Positions 50,448-59,725 of a stretch of 64,000 nucleotides of DNA are shown piece by piece (within the stretch, counting starts at the first letter, position 1; each line of letters begins with the position of its first letter). The position numbers and the translations under genes were made by a program. A model generated the notes under the pieces. The model saw only the letters and a list, made by a program, of their open reading frames with translations. It did not search any database and was not told the origin of the DNA. Source of the DNA: Vibrio maritimus (GTDB lineage Bacteria > Pseudomonadota > Gammaproteobacteria > Enterobacterales > Vibrionaceae); the NCBI GenBank assembly GCA_003263775.1, contig JYJJ01000084.1:117237-181236 (forward strand), given 5' to 3'.

Positions 50448-50720
50448 CTAGCTAAGTAGTTCGTCTAAACGAAGGGTAATTTGTTGCTCGATAGTGCATG
50501 CAAACAGGCTAGCAGCAAAACCGAGACGAATATTCAAACTCAGTTTACCGCAGTTTGGTAACAACCACCCACGGGCGGAGGAATGCTGAAATAGCAGGTG
50601 CTCGTCGTCCCAATGCCAGCGTAAACCAAACTCCTGCTCCAGTTCATTGGCGACTTGCTCGGCAACATCCCTAGCCTGGCTGTGTGATAACTCGTGATTG
50701 CGCTCGATTAAAATCACCAT
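50448..50720 (-). CDS. Polyhydroxyalkanoic acid system family protein (PHA_gran_rgn)
   Basis: A 90-residue protein of the PHA granule-region family: ERNHELSHSQARDVAEQVAN, then an alternating strand pattern around FGLRWHWDDEHLLFQ and a C-terminal helix. Homologs occur beside phasin genes in Pseudomonas. It is probably the first gene of the minus-strand unit continuing into the phasins. AGGAGG lies about 14 bases before the ATG, farther than usual. Molecular role unknown. Confidence 0.82.
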   Translation of the reverse strand: MVILIERNHELSHSQARDVAEQVANELEQEFGLRWHWDDEHLLFQHSSARGWLLPNCGKLSLNIRLGFAASLFACTIEQQITLRLDELLS

Positions 50721-50838
50721 AATTAGTCAGGCCGCCTCCTGCGTCTTAGTTTCTATAAAACAATGCAATAGATTATTCATAGCGCAAAGCATAATAAAAA
50801 TCCAGCGTATCGCTTTTCTGACAGGACAAAAACTAGAA

Positions 50839-50868
50839 CCTAGGAGCGTGGTAGGTAGTGCTCCTAGG
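50839..50868. promoter_or_regulatory. Perfect palindrome upstream of the phasin/wax operon
   Basis: CCTAGGAGC (50839-50847) and GCTCCTAGG (50860-50868) form 9-bp perfect arms 21 bases apart centre to centre, about two helical turns. It lies 119-148 bases before the first gene of the minus-strand lipid unit. Dyads like this are typical TetR-family operators, so the PhaD-like regulator is a good candidate. Confidence 0.55.
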
Positions 50869-50980
50869 GAGACGGGAGACGGCACTTGGTAATAGGTGAC
50901 GTCCAGCGGACAAATCAAGGTACCTAGTTATCTATAAAAATCGTTATTTTCAGAAAACTATCAGTTTTAGGCATTGTCAG

Positions 50981-51733
50981 TTAATCCATTTCTCTCCATT
51001 CTAACACTTCATAGCCGAGCCCCTTTGCATTTACTTTCTCAGGCTCAGTCATCGGCACGGAGTAATCCCCAACTGGACAAGCTGACACTGCCACCAACAG
51101 ATCCATATCTGCGACAAATTCAACGTAGTCACCTGGATTACTTAGGCTTGGCATGCTATCACCGCTGCCATCCATTTGAATAAAGCTCGGCTGGAATACC
51201 ATGAAGTTGTCATGGATGATATCTTGCTCACCCATACCAAACTCAGACACGGCCTGAATACCATTGTCGTGACAACTGTTATGCCCTTTAACACCACTTA
51301 ACAGCTCCCACTGAGCTTGCGTACAGTGACCACCTAACGCGACGTGATTGTGAAAGTTCTCTGGCAGTGTTGGATTACCAGAGTGCTCCACCAGCATTGT
51401 TGCCATTGGTCTAACATTGGGCATACACGACCAAAGTTGACTGTATTGTGCTAAATACGCACCTTCATATAAGAACGTCGTATGCCCCATAAAGTGCTCA
51501 GTACGGTCATGCTGATTGAACACCCAAACATCACCAATTTGCGGGCCATCGGATTGAATAATTCGAAACACTTGGCCTTTACTGACTTTAAAGGCTTTGC
51601 CACTATGGCGCTTAATATAACCCTTTGAGACAGAATGCAACTGGTCACGTTTTTCTGTCATTTCAAGATATTTGGAGGCAATTGCTGTACCCATTAACAT
51701 GCCGCTTTGCTTCGTTACTGTTGTAGACATCAT
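50981..51733 (-). CDS. DUF1989 (urea carboxylase-associated family) protein
   Basis: A 250-residue cytosolic protein: HSGKAFKVSKGQVFRIIQSD near the start, GDVWVFNQHD, and conserved histidine/cysteine residues in NSCHDNGIQAV and a C-terminal ACPVGDYSVP. This matches DUF1989, the family also called urea carboxylase-associated proteins. Chemistry is not established. It starts 6 bases after the SDR gene on the same strand, so the two form an operon, divergent from an AraC-type regulator. Confidence 0.8.
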   Translation of the reverse strand: MMSTTVTKQSGMLMGTAIASKYLEMTEKRDQLHSVSKGYIKRHSGKAFKVSKGQVFRIIQSDGPQIGDVWVFNQHDRTEHFMGHTTFLYEGAYLAQYSQLWSCMPNVRPMATMLVEHSGNPTLPENFHNHVALGGHCTQAQWELLSGVKGHNSCHDNGIQAVSEFGMGEQDIIHDNFMVFQPSFIQMDGSGDSMPSLSNPGDYVEFVADMDLLVAVSACPVGDYSVPMTEPEKVNAKGLGYEVLEWREMD

Positions 51734-51739
51734 TCTCTC

Positions 51740-52480
51740 CTACCAATCAATACGTTGACGATCTGTGAAGAAGCCAGCAGTGGGTCCTTCTTCTGTGAGT
51801 GTTGCTAACCAAACAGAAGTGTCCGCCCCTTCTCTAACGGTTTTGGGTCTCGCTTGTGAGTCACCATAATCAGGCAGGTCATCGAGGTTCATGTCTGTCT
51901 CTACCCAGCCAGGGCAACAGCTATTTACTTTGCCCGAAAACGGCTCTAGTGCTTTAGCGAACAACACGGTATTGGCGTTAACACCAATTTTGCTCATTTG
52001 ATAAGCTGAGCAAATATCGTCTTTCAACGGCGAGTCCATATCACTTAACTGTGCAAGCTGTGCCACCTGTGTCGAGAGGTTCACAATGCGTGGTGCGTCA
52101 GATTTCTTAAGTAATGGAATCAGTTTTTGTGTCAACAAAAACGGACCAATTTGGTTGATTTCTAGCACTTCACGAAGCATCTCTTCCTGAAGTTCAATAG
52201 GACCAATACCAAAATCTTTTAGAACAGCGGCGTTGTTGATAAGTGCATCTAAATGCCCATAGGTCGCTTCAATCGTTTGATACACGGCTGAAAAAGTATT
52301 TTTGTCAGCAAGATTGAGTACAACTGAAGTCACCTCATGCCCCTGCTTTTTATACGTTTGTGCTTTTTCAGAGCAGTCTTGGATGTCTGCCATAACGACA
52401 GCATAACCTTGCTCCATCAGTAACTCACATGTCGCTAAGCCAATCCCTTGATAAGCACCTGTAACCATTGCAACTTTCAT
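51740..52480 (-). CDS. Short-chain dehydrogenase/reductase
   Basis: NAD(P)-dependent oxidoreductase of 246 residues. The Rossmann motif TGAYQGIGLAT is at about 7-17, the NNAA structural motif follows, and the catalytic Tyr/Lys are in YQMSK. The loop CCPGWVETDM matches the carbonyl-reductase-like SDRs. Operonic with the DUF1989 gene. The substrate is not known. Confidence 0.87.
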   Translation of the reverse strand: MKVAMVTGAYQGIGLATCELLMEQGYAVVMADIQDCSEKAQTYKKQGHEVTSVVLNLADKNTFSAVYQTIEATYGHLDALINNAAVLKDFGIGPIELQEEMLREVLEINQIGPFLLTQKLIPLLKKSDAPRIVNLSTQVAQLAQLSDMDSPLKDDICSAYQMSKIGVNANTVLFAKALEPFSGKVNSCCPGWVETDMNLDDLPDYGDSQARPKTVREGADTSVWLATLTEEGPTAGFFTDRQRIDW

Positions 52481-52576
52481 AATTATCTCCTGCGGTCATC
52501 TCGTTTTCTGTCCTTACTATAAGCCACTAAGATCGGTTATAATTGTCCTTATAGCTCATTCTTACAAATCCGTGTC

Positions 52577-53597
52577 ATGAATATCATTAGCGCAGTTGAA
52601 CCATTAGTTACCCCTTATGATTACAATAAAGAGACGCTAAAAAACCTACGAAAGCTGTTTAGGCGTTACCACGTGGTCAACGTGGTGTCCATAAAGGTAG
52701 AACAACTGCTGATCTCACAACAGCGTATCGATATTGTCGCTCTAGTGGCACTGCAAAGGGAGTCCATCGAATCGTTGTTACATGCTGGACATTGCCATGC
52801 CGGTTTTGCATTGGGGCAGCTCTTCTCGGTGGAAAGTTTTGGCCGCTTCAATATCGCTCTACAAAGCGCTCCAGACTTAGCCAGCGCGGTGCGTTTGATC
52901 TCTCTTTATGCTCCGCAGTTTGAAGCCATTCTTCAGGTAAAACTCTGTGAAGACTCTAGAAGGCTTTATATTGAGTTCGAAGATGAGCAATCCACCCTTG
53001 CGTGGCAGTATGAAGATGCTTGATGGCTTGTTGGCAACTGCTTATACAATTGACACAAACTCAGCTACAAGCGACCAGAGTGTGTTTACAAGCACCGGAA
53101 CAAGGCAACAGTCAACATCTGAATAAAGTGTTTGGCACCAATATTGAATTTTGCGCCCCCTGCACTTTCATCGAGCTATCGACTTCAGATTGGTCAAGAC
53201 CCATGGGGTATCTTCACCATTGATCACCGCGTTATTTGACTCTTGGTCCGACCAAGAAGGCAATGATGAAAACCGTTTTCTATCGGAGATATACCATTCA
53301 ATTTACGATCAAATAGCACAGCGTAGCGCTGAAATAACCTTACCTAAACTTGCCTCGCAGCATCATTGTAGTGTCGCAACGATGAAGCGGCGTCTCGCTA
53401 AGTACGGTAAGAGTCTAACGACCATGAAAGATGAGGTGCATATGCTGGTGTGCTATCACTACGTGACAATGACAGCACTACCCTTAGCAACCGTTGCCGA
53501 CTGGCTTGGTTTTAGTGACAGCGCGAATTTCTGCCGAGCTTGCAAGCGCTGGTTTGCTATGACGCCCAGTGATCTTAGGCGCTTGAATAAAGCATAA
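52577..53597 (+). CDS. AraC-family transcription regulator, frameshifted
   Basis: Probable activator of the divergent SDR-DUF1989 operon. An N-terminal effector-binding part with FALGQLFSVESFGRFNIALQ resembles the Arabinose-operon regulator-2 (OruR/GadX-like) type domain. The C-terminal part carries the AraC helix-turn-helix (LASQHHCSVATMKRRLAKYG, VADWLGFSDSANFCRACKRW). Two breaks, near 53023 and 53205, each restore one frame with a single-base change. Corrected length about 340 residues. Confidence 0.82.
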
Positions 53598-53679
53598 GAG
53601 TTGAACAGCCGGTAATGTGAAGTATCTTGGGTTGTATGTCGCTAGAGAGAGAAAGGCCAATGTCTAAAGATAGTTTAGC

Positions 53680-53710
53680 AACAGAGCTTCACTTCAAAGC
53701 TCTGCTGTTT
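53680..53710 (+). terminator. Hairpin between the AraC gene and the convergent DUF1566 gene
   Basis: CAGAGCTT / AAGCTCTG stem with a 7-base loop. Only a short T tract follows, so terminator strength is doubtful. Confidence 0.55.
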
Positions 53711-53716
53711 AGGGTA

Positions 53717-55237
53717 CTATTTTCTCATCGGACGCTGCGGTATCTCATCTTCCGAAATAAAACCATCGTTGTTGCGGTCGATGCGAGAAAAGTCATTTCT
53801 TAGCGGCCCCCGCACTTCAGACTTTGATAGTTTTCCATCGCCATTACTGTCCATATCTGCCATTGGATTGCGCCCTCGTCTGCCATCCTTTTTTTGGCTA
53901 TCAGCACTCGTGCACTGCCAGAAAGCGTGTATTGCTTGGTTTCTCGCTCTACTTTAGTTGGGTCTTGCACATACTGAGTATCTTGGTCGGTCACACAACG
54001 AACGAAGTTTTCATAACGAACCGCATCGCTTGGGGACCATGTCCTTGTGGATAATCGACGCCGTTGTATTGTTTCGGATCGCTACGCTGAGCGCCGGCAC
54101 CATGTACATCAATCCATTTGCCGTTCATGTAGCCGAGCGAACGCCCAAAGGCGATGTAAGCCGCATTATTCGCATTCTTTAAGTTATTGTGAGTAGTACT
54201 ACTCCAGTAGTTTGGATAATCAATTTTACCCCCTCGTTGATCATAGTGCTGGCTTCGAATACAGGGTCAATAGCCGCACTATTGGTTGTGTCCGGGGAGC
54301 GAGAGTAGTCCACAATCGAGTGTAACTCTTTGATATTTGGCATTCGCCAATCGCTTATTCCGGCAAGCTCTAGACTTTCACAGTATTTTATCCCTGCAAC
54401 CCAATCCACCCCTTGTTGGCTATCACCCAGCTGCCAAGTGAGACCTGTGGCTTTATCTGTGACTGTTTTGTCACCGTTATCAACTAAGTTATTAACGCCG
54501 TAACTCGTGTTCCCTCTAACTGTCAGGAGATAAAACGTTTTTTCACCGCCTCTCGGAGAAGTTGCACCATAACCCTTGATTCGACCATCGATAAAGTTCA
54601 CACCAAAAATGGTTTCATCGCCATTCATGGTCGTTGATACGTATTTGGTAGAGCTAAGGTATTGAGAGTCAATCAATCGCTCACCAGCCACCATATCACC
54701 AGATTCGAAGCCAAATACAGAGTGGTCGATAAACGGCCTAATTGAGTATGTGCCAGCACCATTGATGCCGCTTGGGTCCTCGCCATCAAACAGCATCAAA
54801 GAATACAACTCTTTAATGGTTGGAACACGCCAATCGTTATGTCCTCCCAATGTAAGGTTAGAAGCATACGCAGCACCTTCATCGTAAGTGACTTTATCGT
54901 CGGCGGTAATTTTTCCATCACCATCGAGATCCGTCGTTTGAGCCCAAACTAGACCTGTGTTGTTATCTGTTACCGTGCCATCACCATGAGCGGTATAGCT
55001 AGGCACATATCCTTGATATTGCGCATCTTGACCAAAAGTTCGCTCACTTAGGCACGAGCCCATTGTTGAAGAGTTGCCAGAACATTCCGTTTGGTTTGTA
55101 TCAACAATGGTATAGCTTAATTGGGCGAACGAGTGTGTACTGACACCCAATAGTGCAATGACCCCAGACAGTTTTACTAAACGAAATAGGCAGCAGTGAA
55201 GTCCTAATAACGTTTGAATTAATGTTGATTGGCTCAT
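53717..55237 (-). CDS. Secreted DUF1566 protein with C-terminal EF-hands, frameshifted
   Basis: Exported protein of about 507 residues. A signal peptide (GVIALLGVSTHSFAQ) is followed by two copies of the DUF1566/Lcl-type domain (GLVWAQTTDLDGDGKI, HNDWRVPTIKELYSLM; later GLTWQLGDSQQGVDW, SDWRMPNIKELHSIV). The C-terminal part in other frames gives NYWSSTTHNN, then GHGPQGDAVRYENFVRCVTD and EF-hand-like loops DMDSNGDGKLSKSE and RIDRNNDGFISEDE. Three missing bases (near 54228, 54035, 53890) split it. Calcium binding is well supported; the role of the domains is not. Confidence 0.8.
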
Positions 55238-55462
55238 AGTACCTCCTAATAAGTGAACGAATTAATCTTGAGATCATTCTTTTCGAACCTACTACTATGA
55301 GTCCAAAATGTGCAGAAAATATAGAGATGATAAAAACTTCTAGTTACGACTCTTCACACAACACAATTTCTTTCGATATCTGCATTTTCTTCAAACTCCC
55401 TACACATTATTTAACTAACCTACGAATCAATCCGATATCAATAATCTATCTAGGACTGATAA

Positions 55463-55567
55463 ATGAACAGAGTATTGGTGTTTCTGCTTTCACTTCTCGC
55501 TCTCACGATACTGCCCTCACTAGTCATGAGTGCATTTGTTAAACACGCTCTCTGGTTGTCCTTTTAG
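55463..55567 (+). CDS. Possible small membrane peptide, 34 residues
   Basis: Opens MNRVLVFLLSLLALTILPSL and ends HALWLSF; one hydrophobic helix covers about residues 4-26. The ATG has AGGA seven bases before it. Such single-helix peptides can be accessory subunits or toxins. No family recognised; it could be fortuitous. Confidence 0.35.
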   Translation: MNRVLVFLLSLLALTILPSLVMSAFVKHALWLSF

Positions 55568-55632
55568 CAGACAAAAAGGTTCACCTAGAAGCAGACCCTA
55601 AACATAACGCTTTACAAGGAAACGAAACTGTT

Positions 55633-55767
55633 ATGAAAAAAAACTCTCAAATCGTATTCGGTGGCTCAGTATTTTTGAGTGCTGGAATATTAGGCGTCCT
55701 AACAATAGAAACCGTCATCCGAATTCTAATAGTCTGTGCCCAGTGGTTAATTTTTTTAGTAAATTAG
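55633..55767 (+). CDS. Possible small membrane peptide, 44 residues
   Basis: Starts MKKNSQIVFGGSVFLSAGIL and is hydrophobic to its end (ILIVCAQWLIFLVN), predicting one or two membrane helices. AAGGA lies about 12 bases upstream, farther than ideal. It follows 65 bases after the 34-residue candidate on the same strand. Not recognised. Confidence 0.35.
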   Translation: MKKNSQIVFGGSVFLSAGILGVLTIETVIRILIVCAQWLIFLVN

Positions 55768-55883
55768 CGCTCATTCTGTGTCCCCCTTTTCCTTTCTCCT
55801 TATTTTCTACACATTCGTCTCACTTTCTCTGCTCAATCAGGCGACACAATGAACATTCACTTTTGATTTTTAGAGAAATTAAC

Positions 55884-56126
55884 ATGAAGAAATTTGTTCT
55901 CGCTCTAAGCACTTTGCTGCTTGCTGGCGCATATCACCCCGCTCAAGCTCAGGAAGAACGCCGTAAGCCGCCTTCGTTTGAAGAAATGGATGCAAACGGT
56001 GATGGGCTACTGACAAAAGATGAGCTCAAAGGCCGTTTATTGGATGAGTTGGATCTGCTTGATATTGATGGTGATGGCGCGTTATCGGAATCGGAACTAC
56101 CCGAACCACCTAAACGTCGCAGCTGA
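55884..56126 (+). CDS. Small secreted EF-hand protein
   Basis: An 80-residue exported protein: signal peptide MKKFVLALSTLLLAGAYHPA ending near AQA, followed by two EF-hand loops, MDANGDGLLTKDE and DIDGDGALSESE, with correct calcium-ligand spacing. It is a small periplasmic or secreted calcium-binding protein. The frame is open upstream to 55743, but the ATG at 55884 starts the signal peptide. It lies next to two other exported proteins. Confidence 0.8.
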   Translation: MKKFVLALSTLLLAGAYHPAQAQEERRKPPSFEEMDANGDGLLTKDELKGRLLDELDLLDIDGDGALSESELPEPPKRRS

Positions 56127-56228
56127 GACGGTGACTCTCAAAGTCGGCTCTAACTACAACGACTCTAACTACAACATAGCGCCTAAAAAGCTATGTGTTC
56201 ATTTGTTATATGGAAATAAGGTTTATAC

Positions 56229-58223
56229 GTGTCCAAAGTTGTCCACTTCCCTTTGGTTTGCACCCTGCTTACCTACTCTTTTACCAGCGCCGCAGCGCTC
56301 TATCGTGTGGTAGAGGTAGACACCTCAATAGCTACTGAAGCTAACGAATACTATTCTACAGCCATCGCACCTTCCTCATCAGAATGGTGTTTTGAAGATA
56401 ACTGTACTGATAGCCAATACAGTGCGCTTGGCTATAGCATGAATGGTATGGAGGGAATACCACTAGACCAAGAGGTCGCTTTTGGCGTTGATAACCACTT
56501 CTACTATCTCGACTATGATGATCTTTACGATTATTGTGACAGCGAGTTAGGCTACGGAACCTGTGAGGCATGGGCGAACAATCGGTGGTATGGGGATGCC
56601 AGTACAGGTATTGGCGGTCTAGAAAACCATCAAGATGCGTTTTACAACGCAAGCTACACACCACTCTATCACTCCTTTATGGAATACGACTCGCCACTGG
56701 ACTTGAACCCTGACATCCCTTCTGGCTATGAAGAGATGCTGTTTGCCGTTGAAGGCACCATCGACATAAAAGCTCGTACTATCGACTCCGCAGGCCATAT
56801 CATCGCTAATAGCAGCAGCGGCTATTTTGACTATGAAGGGTATTATGTACAGCCTTATGGCAGCCGCGGGCTTGTCTTTTCCGATGGAAAGACCACATCC
56901 CTTGAACCGCTTGCCAATTCAGCTCTGAGCTTTGCGGACTACGAAGGTGAGCAGTTAATGGTTGAAGAAATGGGTTCAACCATTGCCTTTGATAGCTTTA
57001 CCTACCCCGCCAATGGTGTGAACAGTAAAACCTATGTTGTCGGCAGTGCCTCCGTCGCGACCTTCGATTACTCAGACACCTCAAAGTACTATAACTCACT
57101 GGATCTTAGTGGTTGTGTAGAACTTGAACAGCCTATCCTATCCAGTGCTTGCCAGCACTTTGGGTTTGCGACACAAGCCTTTATCTGGTCTCTGGCCGAC
57201 GATGGTGAAACTCGCTTTCCGGCCAGCTCTTGGGCCACCAGCTATGACAACTATAACTATGCATCAGCACAGGCTAGTATTCGAGCCGCAACCATTGTCG
57301 TACGAAGTGACAGTGCTTATTTAGGTTTGCCAGTATTGGTTGGATTCAACTCCGATCTCACTGATGACAATCTCATCATGCAAGCTGCGGTATACTTGCC
57401 AACCAACACCGATGACTTCTCTGTTGAAGAAAACGCATGGACATCGGTATTTATTAACAATGCCAAGCTCGAGTACGACGACAGCTATTACTACAGCAAC
57501 TCTGTCGCTACAGGTATTAACTCCCAGCTGATTGTTATTGGCGAAACCAAGCGTTTGGGGAGTGTACCTGAGGGTGGTGCAGCTGCAAACCGGATGTTCA
57601 TTGCTGACGCGGGACAATCCACACCATCAGCGACATATTTCAGCGAACTGTCACAGTCGATTTTCTTTGTCGGAGCAGGCGGGCATGCCAATGCAATCAA
57701 CCAACATAACGAAATCGTTGGTGAAGTGGATGCTGAAAATCATACCGAAATTGATGGGCCGCAACGTCGCCGTCGAGGCTACATCTTTCCGTACAACGGC
57801 GTTGGAAGCGATGAATCGCGCATGACCATATTCAACTCGCGAGCTTGGTGGCTAGATGATCTCACCAATGGAGGCAGTTACAGTGACTTAAACAATGCCT
57901 ATCGTATTGTCACTGCTTCAGACATCAACGATGCAGGAGTGATTTCAGCGACAGCCATCAAATGCGCTTCGGGTTATGACTCCACGGATCACTTCGCCAC
58001 TTGTGGCAACGGAATAGAAGCCGAAAGCGTTGTCGCCGTAAAACTCATCCCTATACAGGGAGCTACCAGCAGCGATATTCAGAGCCGATCGGAAAACACC
58101 GCTACCGTTACCCGAGAAGGCGGCAGTATGACTTTAATGGGCATCTTTTTGTTACTGGCATTCAGGGTCTTGCGAGATTGGTGGCGTAACCTCATTGATG
58201 GTACACCGTCACTCACACTATAA
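56229..58223 (+). CDS. DUF3466 family exported protein
   Basis: A 664-residue exported protein. After a signal peptide (VCTLLTYSFTSAAA) the mature part starts LYRVVEVDTS, typical of DUF3466 of Vibrio and Shewanella. It is rich in Tyr, Asp, Ser and Asn with repeated beta patterns (VGFNSDLTDDNLIMQAAVYL, NQHNEIVGEVD). The C-terminus has GGSMTLMGIFLLLAFRV followed by a basic WWRN, resembling a GlyGly-CTERM anchor for rhombosortase, although a short tail follows. GTG start. Function unknown. Confidence 0.75.
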   Translation: MSKVVHFPLVCTLLTYSFTSAAALYRVVEVDTSIATEANEYYSTAIAPSSSEWCFEDNCTDSQYSALGYSMNGMEGIPLDQEVAFGVDNHFYYLDYDDLYDYCDSELGYGTCEAWANNRWYGDASTGIGGLENHQDAFYNASYTPLYHSFMEYDSPLDLNPDIPSGYEEMLFAVEGTIDIKARTIDSAGHIIANSSSGYFDYEGYYVQPYGSRGLVFSDGKTTSLEPLANSALSFADYEGEQLMVEEMGSTIAFDSFTYPANGVNSKTYVVGSASVATFDYSDTSKYYNSLDLSGCVELEQPILSSACQHFGFATQAFIWSLADDGETRFPASSWATSYDNYNYASAQASIRAATIVVRSDSAYLGLPVLVGFNSDLTDDNLIMQAAVYLPTNTDDFSVEENAWTSVFINNAKLEYDDSYYYSNSVATGINSQLIVIGETKRLGSVPEGGAAANRMFIADAGQSTPSATYFSELSQSIFFVGAGGHANAINQHNEIVGEVDAENHTEIDGPQRRRRGYIFPYNGVGSDESRMTIFNSRAWWLDDLTNGGSYSDLNNAYRIVTASDINDAGVISATAIKCASGYDSTDHFATCGNGIEAESVVAVKLIPIQGATSSDIQSRSENTATVTREGGSMTLMGIFLLLAFRVLRDWWRNLIDGTPSLTL

Positions 58224-58269
58224 CGTCTCAACCAATTTACTGATATGTCACTTCGCCTAGATGAAGATC

Positions 58270-58295
58270 AAAAAAAGCCGAGCTTTCGCTCGGCT
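58270..58295 (-). terminator. Terminator of the first CoA-acylating aldehyde dehydrogenase
   Basis: On the minus strand, AGCCGAGC / GCTCGGCT with a 4-base loop followed by a run of T. Confidence 0.88.
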
Positions 58296-58348
58296 AGATA
58301 TATCATCGCTTGGGAAGAGTGATGAGATATTCGGTTATTCGCTGTCGA

Positions 58349-59725
58349 TTAAACGATGCGTAGGCCACCTTGAGCAATCGCGAAGCGACGTGCACGGGTA
58401 AACGATAGTGCGTTAGTAATACCTTCGCCTGTTGGACCTGCGATAGTGAACGTTGACGTACCTTCTGCGTTGTAGCCAACACCAGATAACGTTGGACCAT
58501 TGTGTGCGAAGATAGTGGTGTTGATTCGGCCACCAAACTTAGTTACGTTCTCAATGTTGCCTGAGTAGATACATGCAGAGTGCTTGTTACCACGCTCAGC
58601 TGCTACTGCACGCTCGATTGCTTCGTCGATGTCTTTACAGATAACCACTGGCAGTACTGGCATCATTTGCTCTACGTGTACTAGTGGATGATCGTTTTCT
58701 ACCAACATTACTGCTAGACGAGTGTCTGATTTAACGCCGATAGACTTCAGGATTTCACCTGCATCTTGACCAACGAATTGTTTAACTGGGTGCCACACAC
58801 GCGCAATGTCATGTGCAGTACATGGTTTTGCACCTTCGAATTCGTCTAGAGTTAGGATCTTGTCAGTCAGTTTTTCTGCTTCTTTCGCAGACATAACGTA
58901 AGCGCCAACTTCTTCTAGTTTGTCTAGGAATGCATCCGCTACTGCTTCTTCAACGAAGACTTCTTTCTCACCGATACACAGTAGGTTGTTATCGAATGAA
59001 GCACCGCCGTATACACCAGCCGCCGCTAGGTCTAGGTTTGCAGAAGCATCAACGATAACTGGAGGGTTACCTGCGCCAGCGCCTACACCTTTCTTACCAG
59101 ATTGAAGGATAGCTTTAACTAGACCAGGACCACCTGTACCAACTAGCATGTTGATAAGAGGAGATTTAGCGATTTCGTTAAGAGTTTCTAGAGTTGGCTC
59201 TTTAACCATAGTCACTAGGTTTTCTGGGCCACCTGCTGCAACGATTGTTTCGTTAAGAAGGTCAATCATCATTGCAGAAACAACTTTTGAAGATGGGTGA
59301 ACGTTAAATGTCACCGCGTTACCACCCGCTAGCATTGAGATAGCGTTGTTAACGATAGTTTCTGTTGGGTTAGTTACTGGCGTTACTGCGCCAATCACAC
59401 CGTAAGGTGCACGCTCGCCTAGAGAGATGCCGTTATCGCCAGACCATACTTGAGTTTCTAAGATCTCAGTACCCGGAGTCTTAGCGGCCGTAAGTTGGTG
59501 CTTAGCAATCTTGTCTTCTACACGACCAAGTTTCGTCTCTTCACGAACCATTTTTGCGAAGTCTTCTGCACGCGCTAATACTGCACCGCGGATAGCAGTG
59601 ATGATGGCTTCGCGACCTTCTTTAGTACAGTTTACGTAGTACTCGATTTGAGCTTTGTGAGTTGCTTCAATCGCAGCGTCCACTGTCGCGAATACACCTT
59701 TAGCGTTATTGATATCAAAAGACAT
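58349..59725 (-). CDS. CoA-acylating aldehyde dehydrogenase (EutE/PduP family), copy 1
   Basis: Converts an aldehyde plus CoA and NAD+ to acyl-CoA, probably acetaldehyde to acetyl-CoA or the reverse. The 458-residue enzyme has the nucleophile C250 in SFDNNLLCIGEKEV and the core motif APYGVIGAVTPVTNPTET of the family. It begins MSFDINNAKGVFATVDAAIE, without the amphipathic encapsulation peptide of microcompartment enzymes, and no shell genes are nearby. Codons are strongly biased to frequent types, suggesting high expression. GAGGTAATCACT precedes the ATG. Confidence 0.9.
   Translation of the reverse strand: MSFDINNAKGVFATVDAAIEATHKAQIEYYVNCTKEGREAIITAIRGAVLARAEDFAKMVREETKLGRVEDKIAKHQLTAAKTPGTEILETQVWSGDNGISLGERAPYGVIGAVTPVTNPTETIVNNAISMLAGGNAVTFNVHPSSKVVSAMMIDLLNETIVAAGGPENLVTMVKEPTLETLNEIAKSPLINMLVGTGGPGLVKAILQSGKKGVGAGAGNPPVIVDASANLDLAAAGVYGGASFDNNLLCIGEKEVFVEEAVADAFLDKLEEVGAYVMSAKEAEKLTDKILTLDEFEGAKPCTAHDIARVWHPVKQFVGQDAGEILKSIGVKSDTRLAVMLVENDHPLVHVEQMMPVLPVVICKDIDEAIERAVAAERGNKHSACIYSGNIENVTKFGGRINTTIFAHNGPTLSGVGYNAEGTSTFTIAGPTGEGITNALSFTRARRFAIAQGGLRIV

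Larger units (their letters stand above)
55238..55883 (+). other. Region of 646 bases with two possible small membrane proteins
   Basis: Between the minus-strand DUF1566 gene and the EF-hand gene. It holds two short reading frames listed separately (55463-55567 and 55633-55767). Otherwise it is AT-rich, should contain the divergent promoters, and shows no further structure I can support. Confidence 0.5.
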
